Shown: positions 52,396 to 61,202 of the stretch, in pieces | How positions within the stretch are numbered: position 1 is the stretch's first letter | Layout of the letters: each line of letters starts with the position of its first letter | Notes under the pieces: generated by a model | What the model saw: the letters and a program-made list of their open reading frames with translations, nothing else | Told to the model about the DNA's origin: nothing | Databases searched by the model: none | Translations under genes and position numbers: made by a program | Origin: Prevotella sp. khp7 | GTDB lineage: Bacteria; Bacteroidota; Bacteroidia; Bacteroidales; Bacteroidaceae | DNA: 64,000 bases | Direction: 5' to 3' | Assembly (NCBI RefSeq): GCF_900109055.1 | Contig: NZ_FOIV01000002.1 | Location: 434,001-498,000 of the forward strand

Positions 52396-55041
52396 ATGAA
52401 ACTAAAAACAATTTTTCTAACCGCATGGATGCTGTTCGCCTCGATGACTGCTGTGGCGCAAGTATGGCAGTTTGTCGATCCGAGAATAGGTAGCGAGGGT
52501 GTAGGACGAACGTTTCCAGGACCTTCGATGCCCTTTGGAATGTGTAAACCAGGCCCTGATTGCACAGTGAAGCCAAACGCTGGTTGGGCGAAGATGCCTG
52601 AAGTGGTAACAGGTTTTTCGCAAACTCATGTCAGTGGTACTGGTGGTGGGCAGAAATATGGTAATATACTTATCCAACCAGGTGTCGTGCCTCAGCTCAG
52701 AGTGAATGAGGAATTTTCATTAGGCTATTATACGACGACTTTCGAAAATGGCATCCGTACAGAGATTACGACATCAGAGCGATGCGCTTTCTATAGAATA
52801 CATTATCCGAAAAATGGGGAGTTGCTCATTGATGCTACCCACTACTTAGGCAAGAACCCTATACCCGATTTGCGTGAGCAGCAACAGTTTATTGGTGGTG
52901 AGGTAGAAGTGGTTAGTGCCCATGAGGTGCGAGGCTATTCGCGGGTTCGCGGAGGCTGGAATAATGGCGAAGCCTATACAGTCTATTTCTGTCTGATGAG
53001 CGATAAGCCTTTTATACGGAAGAGCGAAAACACAATAGAGTTTACAGACTCTTTGTTAAATATAAAGGTCGGCATCTCGTATGTCAGTGAGCAACAAGCC
53101 AAGCGGAATATTCCAGAATGTGGCTTTGATGCCCAACTGACACAATTGCGTGAGAACTGGGAGGTATTGCTGAGGCGTGTTCATATTGATGGCACAGACC
53201 AGCAGAAGCGTATGTTCTATACTGCCCTTTATCACACGATGCTGATGCCTGTAGATAAAACAGGTGAGAATCCCAAATGGACAGAAAGGCCTTATTATGA
53301 TGATTACTATGCCATCTGGGATACCTATCGTTCCAGTTCGCCACTCATTACACTGATAGACGAGAAACGTGAGGCGGATATTGTTAATTCGCTCATAAAT
53401 ATCTATAAGCGAGAAGGTTACATGCCGGATGCCCGTAGTGGAGACTCCAGCGGAAGGACTCAAGGCGGTTCGAATGCAGAAGTGGTTATTGCTGATGCCT
53501 TTGTGAAAGGTGTGAAGGGTATCGACTATGACTTTGCCCTTGAGGCAATGTTGAAAGATGCCGAAGTGGATCCTGGAGCAGATCATGAGAAGCACGGACG
53601 AGGCGGACTGAAGGAGTATTTGGAGTATGGCTATCTGCCCTATGGCGTCGATCGAGCTGGCACACGAACCATAGAATATGCCTATAACGACTATTGTATC
53701 GCTCAGGTGGCGAAAGGTTTGGGTCGCATGGATATCCATGATCGGTATCTGAAACAGTCGCAGAACTGGAAAAACCTCTGGCGTTCTGACTATGAATGGG
53801 ACGACGTGAAAGGCTACATTATGCCAAAGGACGCAAACGGCCAATGGCTCGACTCTGTGCCCTGGGGTAAGTCGAAAGTCTTCCATCCCACAATACCCTA
53901 CACCCCAGTAACAAAAGTGGCTCCTTGGTATCTGCCTTGGTGGAGTACGTTTTTCTACGAAGCGCTCTCTGCAGAATATTCATTAAGCATCCCTCACGAT
54001 GTTGAAGGTCTGATTGAGGCTTGTGGCGGGCCAGAGACCTTCCGCAAACGTTTGGATATGTTCTTCAGTCGTAAACGCTATAACGTGGGTAACGAACCTT
54101 CGTTCCTCACCCCATGCCTGTATCATTGGATTGGTCGCCCTGACTTGACTTCGGATTGTGTCCGTCAGATTATCGCGGAGAATTACAGTGACCAGCCCGA
54201 CGGACTGCCTGGTAATGATGATAGTGGTGCCATGTCTTCGTGGCTGGCTTTCCATATGATGGGCATCTATCCCAATGCAGGACAGAGCTACTATCTGTTA
54301 CATGCGCCATTGATTCCAAAATGGACTTTACAACTCACCAATGGCAAGACGTTGCGTGCAATAATTAAAGGCAAGGGTACTCATTTTGAAAAAGTAACGC
54401 TGAATGGCAGACAGCTTGATGGCGCTCGCTTAGAACACGCGGACTTGATGGAGGGGGGAGAACTTGTATTCTACATCTCATCAAAGCGACAGGAAAAAGT
54501 GCACTCAGGCTATATTCCGAGCACACTCGAGCTTGGGCCTGCTATCAACGGGGCGCAGAAAGTCCAGTTTTCCTCGGAGCAAAGTCCTGCTCCTCTCGGA
54601 GCAAAACGCCAGTCGTGTACGCCCTTCTATTCAGGAAAGATTGCTTTTACGCTGAACAAGCAGTTCCGAACATGGCCTCTTACCTATCGTTGGCAAGACA
54701 ATGTGATGAGTGTCTCCTGTAAAGAGGCAATCTATCAGATACCCGAGTCTGTTGTGGAAAATGGCAAAGGCTTCTGTTGGGAGATGCCAGCAGACGGCGC
54801 AGAGTATCAGGTACATGGAACTTTTGCGTTCATCTCTCGTCAAGCTCTCCGCAATTTAAAGGAGAATGGCAGTTTTGTTTATGATGGTATTACGTGGCGA
54901 CTTTTGGATCAAACGAAGGATGCCTTACATGTTCGTGCTGATATTGATCGTACAGAGATGTGGATTTCACCCAATGAAAGACTTCCTTTGGTGCTTGAAA
55001 TGCGAAATAATCCATTAGGGATTGATTGGAAAATAGAATAG
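52396..55041 (+). CDS. Glycoside hydrolase family 92 alpha-mannosidase with C-terminal extension
   Basis: This 881-residue exported exo-alpha-mannosidase opens, after its signal peptide, with VDPRIGSEGVGRTFPGPSMPFG and contains the GN-rich and DAYNDYCIA-type motifs of GH92. The general-acid Glu sits in the WSTFFYEALSAEYS region. GNEPS and GNDDSGAMSSWLAF (catalytic acid pair) follow. About 180 residues after the usual GH92 end (from about 700) form an extra beta-rich domain with no recognised family. The start at 52396 is used because an ATG at 52369 lies upstream of the -7 box. It is first of two GH92 genes on the plus strand. Confidence 0.92.
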   Translation: MKLKTIFLTAWMLFASMTAVAQVWQFVDPRIGSEGVGRTFPGPSMPFGMCKPGPDCTVKPNAGWAKMPEVVTGFSQTHVSGTGGGQKYGNILIQPGVVPQLRVNEEFSLGYYTTTFENGIRTEITTSERCAFYRIHYPKNGELLIDATHYLGKNPIPDLREQQQFIGGEVEVVSAHEVRGYSRVRGGWNNGEAYTVYFCLMSDKPFIRKSENTIEFTDSLLNIKVGISYVSEQQAKRNIPECGFDAQLTQLRENWEVLLRRVHIDGTDQQKRMFYTALYHTMLMPVDKTGENPKWTERPYYDDYYAIWDTYRSSSPLITLIDEKREADIVNSLINIYKREGYMPDARSGDSSGRTQGGSNAEVVIADAFVKGVKGIDYDFALEAMLKDAEVDPGADHEKHGRGGLKEYLEYGYLPYGVDRAGTRTIEYAYNDYCIAQVAKGLGRMDIHDRYLKQSQNWKNLWRSDYEWDDVKGYIMPKDANGQWLDSVPWGKSKVFHPTIPYTPVTKVAPWYLPWWSTFFYEALSAEYSLSIPHDVEGLIEACGGPETFRKRLDMFFSRKRYNVGNEPSFLTPCLYHWIGRPDLTSDCVRQIIAENYSDQPDGLPGNDDSGAMSSWLAFHMMGIYPNAGQSYYLLHAPLIPKWTLQLTNGKTLRAIIKGKGTHFEKVTLNGRQLDGARLEHADLMEGGELVFYISSKRQEKVHSGYIPSTLELGPAINGAQKVQFSSEQSPAPLGAKRQSCTPFYSGKIAFTLNKQFRTWPLTYRWQDNVMSVSCKEAIYQIPESVVENGKGFCWEMPADGAEYQVHGTFAFISRQALRNLKENGSFVYDGITWRLLDQTKDALHVRADIDRTEMWISPNERLPLVLEMRNNPLGIDWKIE

Positions 55042-55046
55042 ACATC

Positions 55047-58000
55047 ATGAGAAAACTACTACTTGCTACTTTACTATGCATCTGTGCTCTTGCGAAAGCA
55101 CAGCAAAAAACAAACGAACAGATGGGAGGCGTATATTATGCCTATCCCGTCGAGAAAACAGAACTTGCTGAGGCTCCTGAGGGTTACGAGCCTTTCTATA
55201 TATCGCATTACGGGCGTCATGGCTCACGTTGGCTGACAAATGACAATAGGTATCTCTGGGTGAACCAGCATTTCGAGGACAAGAAAAATCTTACGAAGTT
55301 GGGTAAGAGTGTTCGCAAGCGATTGAAAATGGTGTGGAAGAACGCTAAAGGCAATGGTGGATTGCTAACACCCTTAGGAGGTCGTCAGCATCGGGGAATT
55401 GCTCGTAGAATGTTCCATAACTTTCCACAGCTCTTCACGGCCGATGCTCATCTCACAGCCCATTCCAGTACATATCAGCGTTGTAAGTCGAGTATGAATA
55501 ACTTCGTGTCTGAGCTGCAGTCGCTCAATCCTTCTATACATATCGACCCAGTCACCCGAGAGGAGGATATGGCTTGGATTGCCTATACCTCACCAGAAGA
55601 GAAGGCTTTGGAGAATCGCACCAATGTGCCCTTGATGATATCGCCAGACAGATTCATCAAAGCCCTTTTCATGGATCCATCGAAGATAGAGAACCCAACG
55701 AAACTGCTTACAGAACTGCATACCATCGCATCGGATATGCAGGATGTAGAGCTCAATGTTTCGCTTTACGATATTTTTACTCCTGAGGAACTGAAGGCGG
55801 TTTACAATAAGAATAATCGTAGCATGACAATAGTTCATGGCGACCTGATTGAGAACGAAGGCATCCCTGCTCGTAGTGCCATCTCTCTTTGGCAACGCAT
55901 TGAGAATGAGGTGGATGCGGCAATCGTTCGTGGTGGAACAGGGGCTGATCTTCGCTTTGGGCATGATTCTAATCTCTATCGCCTGATGACGCTGATGGGG
56001 ATAAAACTTCGAGGTGTAGAAGGAGTAAGAACAGAGCAGTATGATTATATGGATAAGATTCTGCCGATGGCGGCAAATCTCCAGATGATATTCTATAAGA
56101 ATGCACAAGGTGATGTGCTTGTGCAATTACTGCTTAACGAAAAAACTGCAAGCCTTGGCGAATTTGATTATAAGGCTTTTTATAGTTGGAAAGAATTAAA
56201 GCAGAAAGTAAATGACAACATCCATTTCTTTGAACATCTTCGCCAACTGAATGCCTTGAACACAATGGTAGGCACAGCTCCTGCTAACACTAAGACAGCA
56301 GGTCTGTTTGGCAAAGGTTCTGAGGAACATGGACAAACCTTGCCTGCAGTACTCGTGCCCAATGGTCAGAACTTCTGGACTCCACAAACTCAAGATACAG
56401 AGAAGAAGTGCATAGCACCTTATTATTATACAGACTCGCTGTTTCAAGGCATTCGCAACAGTCACTGGATAGTAGGTGGCTGCACTCAGGATTATGGGTC
56501 GTTCACCCTTGCTGCACTTAGTGGCAAACTACGTAAAACTCCCACAGAGCGTGCTACACCCTTCTCGCATTCGCAAGAGGTTTCACATCCTCATTACTAT
56601 GCAGTCCGTCTGCCTAAAGAGCGACTGAAGCTAGAGGTAACTGGTTCTAGTCACGCAGCCATCTTCCGCATCACGCCAGAGGTGGATGGGCCTATCCACA
56701 TAGTGCTTAATCATAACAGCGACTACAAGGAGGGCTATCTCGAGATAGACAATTTGGCCAAGACCATCTATGGCTACAACCCTGTGCATCGTATCTATCA
56801 GGGTTGGGGCGAACAGACCGGTTTCGAGGGCCATTATCTGTTGCAGTCCTACGATGAAATCAAGGATTTTGGTGTCGATAGTCTTTGCGCTTGGTTTACT
56901 TTCGATGGCAAGGCTAGTCAGCCTATCATATTGAAAGCAGCCTCATCGTTCACATCAAAAAAGGGTGCCTATAATAACTTTGCCTTCGAGGCAGAAGCCT
57001 ACGATTTTGACGGTATGATGGCACAGACAGCCCTGCAATGGATAGACCGCCTACATACCATCGATGTAGAAGACACGAATACTGCTCGCGCCAATCAGTT
57101 CTATGGTGCGCTCTATCGCTGTTCGTTCCTCCCTCGCGAGATGAGTGATGTTGACGGCACATATCCCAAGTTTGCTGATGGGACACTCCAGACATCAAAA
57201 AAAAGGAAATACTATGGCGACTTTTCAATGTGGGATACCTATCGTGCCTTGCATCCGCTCTATACGCTGATAGCTCCGGACAAAGCTGCTGATATGATGC
57301 AATCGCTGGTCACCATGTATGAGGAGGGAGGATGGCTACCAATCTTCCCCTGCTGGAACTCCTATACCGCTGCCATGATAGGCGATCATTGTAGTGCTAC
57401 TTTGGCTGATGCATATATAAAAGGAGTTCGCAATTTTGATGTAGAAAAAGCTTATGAAGGCATGCGGAAGAATGCCTTTGAAACACCCGTTCTTTTGGAG
57501 TATAAGAATGGTATGGGGCGTAGAGCGCTTGAGAGCTATCTGAAGTATGGTTATATACCTTTGGAGGATGGCATAAAAGATGCATATCATCAGGATGAGC
57601 AAACCTCGCGCACTTTGGAATATGCTTTTGATGATTTTGCTGTAGCTCAACTGGCCAAGGCTTTAGGCAAAAAACAAGACTATACAGAACTGATGCGCCG
57701 TTCTGAGAATTGGCGAAACGTAATTAATCCCCAAACGGGCTACTGCGATGGTCGTCATCAAGATGGAATGTTCGAGAACAACACCGACTTTATCCATCGT
57801 AAACCTTATATTACAGAGGGAGCTACTTGTCACTATACATGGTATGTACCACATAATGTGGAGGGACTGGTTGAAACTTTGGGTGGCAAGGAAAAGTTTG
57901 AGGCAAGACTCGATTCTATGTTCACAGCAGGTAGATATTGGCATGGTAATGAGCCTTGTCATCAGATAGCTTGGCTCTATGATTATATTGATAAGCGCGA

Positions 58001-58286
58001 GAAGACAATCGAGCGTGTGACCCATATTCTCGATACAGAGTATAACGACACTCCTGGCGGACTCTCTGGCAACGATGATGCTGGTCAGATGTCAGCATGG
58101 TATGTCTTCGCGTCCATGGGTTTCTATCCTGTCTGTCCAGCCACAGATCGCTATATGTTGTCTGTGCCTCGTTTCGAGAAGGTTACGTTGAACCTGATGG
58201 ATGGCAGGTGTTACACTATTACGCCAACATCCCTGCCAGCAGACAGAAACTACATTACTCAAAGCGAGATTACTCGTGGAAATTAA
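55047..58286 (+). CDS. Histidine acid phosphatase-GH92 alpha-mannosidase fusion
   Basis: This is a 1079-residue exported two-enzyme protein. A signal peptide (about 1-19) precedes a histidine acid phosphatase domain (about 25-400): catalytic RHGSR at 57-61 and the proton-donor HD in FGHDSN (His306-Asp307), as in phytase/MINPP-like enzymes. From about 403 a complete GH92 domain follows: LNTMVGTAPANTKTAGLFGK, TEGATCHYTWYVPHN (general-acid Glu about 924), HGNEPC, GNDDAGQMSAWYVFASMGFYP (about 1008). The start at 55047, 5 nt after the upstream stop, begins the signal peptide; 55026 overlaps that gene. The combination implies removal of phosphate and then mannose from phosphorylated mannan or mannose-phosphate caps. 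It overlaps the convergent glycosyltransferase stop (TTAA). Confidence 0.88.
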   Translation: MRKLLLATLLCICALAKAQQKTNEQMGGVYYAYPVEKTELAEAPEGYEPFYISHYGRHGSRWLTNDNRYLWVNQHFEDKKNLTKLGKSVRKRLKMVWKNAKGNGGLLTPLGGRQHRGIARRMFHNFPQLFTADAHLTAHSSTYQRCKSSMNNFVSELQSLNPSIHIDPVTREEDMAWIAYTSPEEKALENRTNVPLMISPDRFIKALFMDPSKIENPTKLLTELHTIASDMQDVELNVSLYDIFTPEELKAVYNKNNRSMTIVHGDLIENEGIPARSAISLWQRIENEVDAAIVRGGTGADLRFGHDSNLYRLMTLMGIKLRGVEGVRTEQYDYMDKILPMAANLQMIFYKNAQGDVLVQLLLNEKTASLGEFDYKAFYSWKELKQKVNDNIHFFEHLRQLNALNTMVGTAPANTKTAGLFGKGSEEHGQTLPAVLVPNGQNFWTPQTQDTEKKCIAPYYYTDSLFQGIRNSHWIVGGCTQDYGSFTLAALSGKLRKTPTERATPFSHSQEVSHPHYYAVRLPKERLKLEVTGSSHAAIFRITPEVDGPIHIVLNHNSDYKEGYLEIDNLAKTIYGYNPVHRIYQGWGEQTGFEGHYLLQSYDEIKDFGVDSLCAWFTFDGKASQPIILKAASSFTSKKGAYNNFAFEAEAYDFDGMMAQTALQWIDRLHTIDVEDTNTARANQFYGALYRCSFLPREMSDVDGTYPKFADGTLQTSKKRKYYGDFSMWDTYRALHPLYTLIAPDKAADMMQSLVTMYEEGGWLPIFPCWNSYTAAMIGDHCSATLADAYIKGVRNFDVEKAYEGMRKNAFETPVLLEYKNGMGRRALESYLKYGYIPLEDGIKDAYHQDEQTSRTLEYAFDDFAVAQLAKALGKKQDYTELMRRSENWRNVINPQTGYCDGRHQDGMFENNTDFIHRKPYITEGATCHYTWYVPHNVEGLVETLGGKEKFEARLDSMFTAGRYWHGNEPCHQIAWLYDYIDKREKTIERVTHILDTEYNDTPGGLSGNDDAGQMSAWYVFASMGFYPVCPATDRYMLSVPRFEKVTLNLMDGRCYTITPTSLPADRNYITQSEITRGN

Positions 58287-59308
58287 TGGTGCTTCTCTGT
58301 GCCCGTCCATTTACGGAGGCGACGAGAGAGGGATTTAAGAATATGTTTGAAGTTCCCATAACGCAGGTTTAGAAAAAGTTCTTCGACAGAATTCTGAACC
58401 TTTATCCATGGATGGTTCCAGGCGTTGGCTTTATAAAGACGCTCCAGATATTTTTTATTTTCTGCTACAACGGCAGGGTGTTTCAATGGAAACGGCAATT
58501 CATGGCGCATCATGGTAAACATTTTGCGAATCCTGTGTGGTGTGGTTTTCAGTTCTGCAGAGAAATGAGTAGAGTCAGTCATCAGTCCGATGTTATTGAT
58601 CTGATTCTTAGCTGGCATAATCGCCAAGGAGTCGTGCAACAGCATATCTGCCCAGTAAATCGTCTCAAAGTATTCTTTACCACTCTGACTGTGGTCATGA
58701 AACATCTGCAAAATATCGCTGCGCAGATGTCTTTCTCTGACGATACGCTCCAGTTGTCGGTGTTTCTCTGGGTCGCGCATAAAGCCATAGCCTGAATCCC
58801 AGCGTTCTGCCACCCGTCGCCACGATGCCCACCCCCAGATGCTAAAGGCTGACGTAAAGAAATAACTGTCCTCACAATCAGGTGATACCTCATCGATATT
58901 GAACCCTGCAATCATCGAGATACGTTCGTTATTCTCGTATTTATCGAGCATTTCTTTACAAAATGGGAAGAACGATTGCGAAGGCACCACATCATCCTCC
59001 AACACGATGACCTTATCTGCCAGTGAGAAAGCCCATTGGTGGGAACGGAAACCAGAAGGATCGCAGCCTTCGTTATGGTCCAAATAGTTACGATGCACCT
59101 CGCATTCCCAGTCGATATTTTTATCGCTTGCAATCTCACGACACGCCTCGACATCTTCCTTATCGCATTCACCGCGAGGGCCGTCTTGATAAAGCAACAA
59201 CTTAGAGGGACGAGCCTTACGTACAGCTTCAAACACTTGCTTAAAAGTGTTGCTGCGATTAAAAAACAACAACAGAACTGCAATATCGGTTTTGGCAGGA
59301 TGCTTCAT
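58283..59308 (-). CDS. Glycosyltransferase family 2-like (nucleotide-diphospho-sugar transferase)
   Basis: This 341-residue cytosolic GT-A fold enzyme starts AVLLLFFNRSNTFKQVF and has the metal-binding acidic motif VLEDDVVPS (about 98-106), followed by FSIWGWASWRR. It probably transfers a sugar onto a surface glycan intermediate. The donor is unknown. The ATG at 59308 is used because the one at 59329 falls in the -7 box (59327-59334). It is divergent from the nucleotidyltransferase/PLP gene and may belong to the same decoration cluster, with opposed transcription. Confidence 0.82.
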   Translation of the reverse strand: MKHPAKTDIAVLLLFFNRSNTFKQVFEAVRKARPSKLLLYQDGPRGECDKEDVEACREIASDKNIDWECEVHRNYLDHNEGCDPSGFRSHQWAFSLADKVIVLEDDVVPSQSFFPFCKEMLDKYENNERISMIAGFNIDEVSPDCEDSYFFTSAFSIWGWASWRRVAERWDSGYGFMRDPEKHRQLERIVRERHLRSDILQMFHDHSQSGKEYFETIYWADMLLHDSLAIMPAKNQINNIGLMTDSTHFSAELKTTPHRIRKMFTMMRHELPFPLKHPAVVAENKKYLERLYKANAWNHPWIKVQNSVEELFLNLRYGNFKHILKSLSRRLRKWTGTEKHH

Positions 59309-59326
59309 ATCAACACTTTTTCGCTG

Positions 59327-59363
59327 CAAAGATACAAATTTTCCCTAAAAAGTTGTACCTTTG
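59327..59363. promoter_or_regulatory. Mirror-image divergent promoters
   Basis: Minus-strand TATCTTTG (59334-59327) and plus-strand TACCTTTG (59356-59363) form the outer ends of an inverted repeat, GCAAAGATACAA against TTGTACCTTTGC (11 of 12 pair). They drive the glycosyltransferase and the nucleotidyltransferase/PLP gene respectively. Confidence 0.55.
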
Positions 59364-59387
59364 CGCCAAAATAAAGCGTAAACCGAT

Positions 59388-61202
59388 ATGCAAGCAATCA
59401 TTTTGGCGGCAGGAATGGGTCGCAGACTTGGAGAATTGACAAAGGATAATACGAAATGTATGGTTCCTGTTAATGGAGTGCGGCTGATTGATCGTCTGCT
59501 TGGACAGCTCTCTCAACTCTCTCTGAATCGTGTCATTATTGTTGTAGGGTATCAGGGACAAAAGCTGATAAACTATATTGGCCATCGCTACGACGACAAG
59601 TTGAAGATTGAGTATGCTGATAATCCTATCTACGACAAGACAAATAATATCTACTCTCTCTCACTTGTGAAGAACCAGTTAATGGAAGATGACACTCTGT
59701 TAATTGAAAGCGACCTCATTTTCAGCGACCGCCTCTTTTCTATGATTCTTGACAATCCCTATCCCAATCTGGCGCTTGTTGCTAAGTACGAATCATGGAT
59801 GGATGGGACGATGGTACGCCTTGATGGTGATAACAATATAGTAAACTTTGTACCTAAGAAGGCATTTAAATATGATGATGTAGACCACTACTACAAGACA
59901 GTCAACATCTATAAGTTTTCGAAAGCATTCTCGCAGCATAAGTATGTTCCTTTTCTTGAGGCCTATTGCCATGCTTTGGGTAACAATGAATACTATGAAC
60001 AGGTATTGCGTGTCATCACTTTACTCGACAACGCCGAGTTGAAAGCTCTGCCTATAGGTAGTGAGAAATGGTATGAGATTGACGATGTGCAAGATCTTGA
60101 CATCGCTGAGACTATTTTTGCTGAAGACGAGGAGATGCTCCGTCGATTTAACTATCGCTATGGCGGCCATTGGAGATTTCCCAAGATGCTTGACTATTGT
60201 TATCTGGTGAATCCTTATTTCCCAACCCAGCAGATGAAAGATGAACTGCGCAGCAGTTTTGACACGCTGCTTACAGAATATCCTTCGGGCATGTTTGTAA
60301 ATTCTCTATTGGCAGGGAAGTATTTTGGAATCCGTCAAGATTATGTGGTAGTGGGTAATGGCGCAGCGGAGCTTATAAAAAGCCTAATGGAGGATTCTGA
60401 TGGTAAAATGGGTGTTATATACCCCACATTTGAAGAATATCCGCATCGCTTGAGGACAGAGAATATTGTTGCTTTTTCACCACAGAATAACAATCTGAAA
60501 TATACAGAAGACGACCTTATCACCTTCTTTAGTGATAAGAATATACAGAGCTTGTTGCTAATCAATCCCGATAACCCCTCGGGTAACTTTATTGGCATGG
60601 AAGGACTTCAGAAGCTGATTGATTGGAGCCGAGAGTTGGGTGTCCGTCTGATTGTCGACGAGTCATTTGTGGATTTCAGTGATGATTTTGAGCACAACAC
60701 ATTACTTTCCAATGATATTCTTTCTGCAAATCCTCATCTGGTAGTGATGAAAAGTATCTCTAAGTCGTATGGTGTGCCAGGCTTGCGTCTTGGTGTACTA
60801 GCTAGTGGTGATACCGAGCTCATCAAGTGGGTTAAGAAAGATATCTCGATATGGAATATCAACTCGTTTGCTGAGTTCTATATGCAGATTTTTGGGAAAT
60901 ACGAAAACGATTACAAGAAAGCGTGTCGCCAGTTTATAGCTGAGCGTCGGCGTTTTGAGGTACAGCTAAAGCAGATACCTTATATGCGTGTATTGCCAAC
61001 TCAGGCCAATTACTTCTGTATAGAACTTATTGACAAATACTCTTCTACAGAACTCACAAAACTTCTTTTAGCACGCTATAACATCATGATTAAGGATTGT
61101 GATTCAAAGAATGGGCTCAAGGGAAGGAATTTTATCCGTGTCTCTGTTCGCAGTCAGGAAGATAACGATCAACTGATTGGTGCTCTGAAAGAACTGGCAT
61201 GA
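59388..61202 (+). CDS. Nucleotidyltransferase-PLP enzyme fusion (LicC-like plus CobD/HisC-like)
   Basis: This is a 604-residue bifunctional cytosolic enzyme. Residues 1-235 are a sugar-nucleotidyltransferase-fold domain (LAAGMGRRLGEL at 6-17, KCMVPVNG) like CTP:phosphocholine cytidylyltransferase LicC. Residues of about 245-604 are a fold-type I PLP enzyme with NPDNPSG and Schiff-base Lys459 in SISKSYGVPGLRLG. The Val-Pro-Gly-Leu-Arg-Leu-Gly run resembles CobD (phospho-amino-acid decarboxylase) more than histidinol-phosphate aminotransferases. A natural reading is production of phosphoethanolamine (or a homologue) and its activation to a CDP-amine. Its stop overlaps the next start (ATGA). Confidence 0.8.
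   Translation: MQAIILAAGMGRRLGELTKDNTKCMVPVNGVRLIDRLLGQLSQLSLNRVIIVVGYQGQKLINYIGHRYDDKLKIEYADNPIYDKTNNIYSLSLVKNQLMEDDTLLIESDLIFSDRLFSMILDNPYPNLALVAKYESWMDGTMVRLDGDNNIVNFVPKKAFKYDDVDHYYKTVNIYKFSKAFSQHKYVPFLEAYCHALGNNEYYEQVLRVITLLDNAELKALPIGSEKWYEIDDVQDLDIAETIFAEDEEMLRRFNYRYGGHWRFPKMLDYCYLVNPYFPTQQMKDELRSSFDTLLTEYPSGMFVNSLLAGKYFGIRQDYVVVGNGAAELIKSLMEDSDGKMGVIYPTFEEYPHRLRTENIVAFSPQNNNLKYTEDDLITFFSDKNIQSLLLINPDNPSGNFIGMEGLQKLIDWSRELGVRLIVDESFVDFSDDFEHNTLLSNDILSANPHLVVMKSISKSYGVPGLRLGVLASGDTELIKWVKKDISIWNINSFAEFYMQIFGKYENDYKKACRQFIAERRRFEVQLKQIPYMRVLPTQANYFCIELIDKYSSTELTKLLLARYNIMIKDCDSKNGLKGRNFIRVSVRSQEDNDQLIGALKELA

Noticed and set aside
53056..53886. 276-codon open frame antisense to GH92
   Set aside because: It is a shadow of a well-supported GH92 frame with conserved catalytic motifs.
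59388..61202. 2-aminoethylphosphonate pathway (PntC-transaminase fusion)
   Set aside because: The architecture is similar, but no phosphoenolpyruvate mutase or phosphonopyruvate decarboxylase is nearby and the PLP site looks CobD/HisC-like, so a phosphate ester route is preferred.
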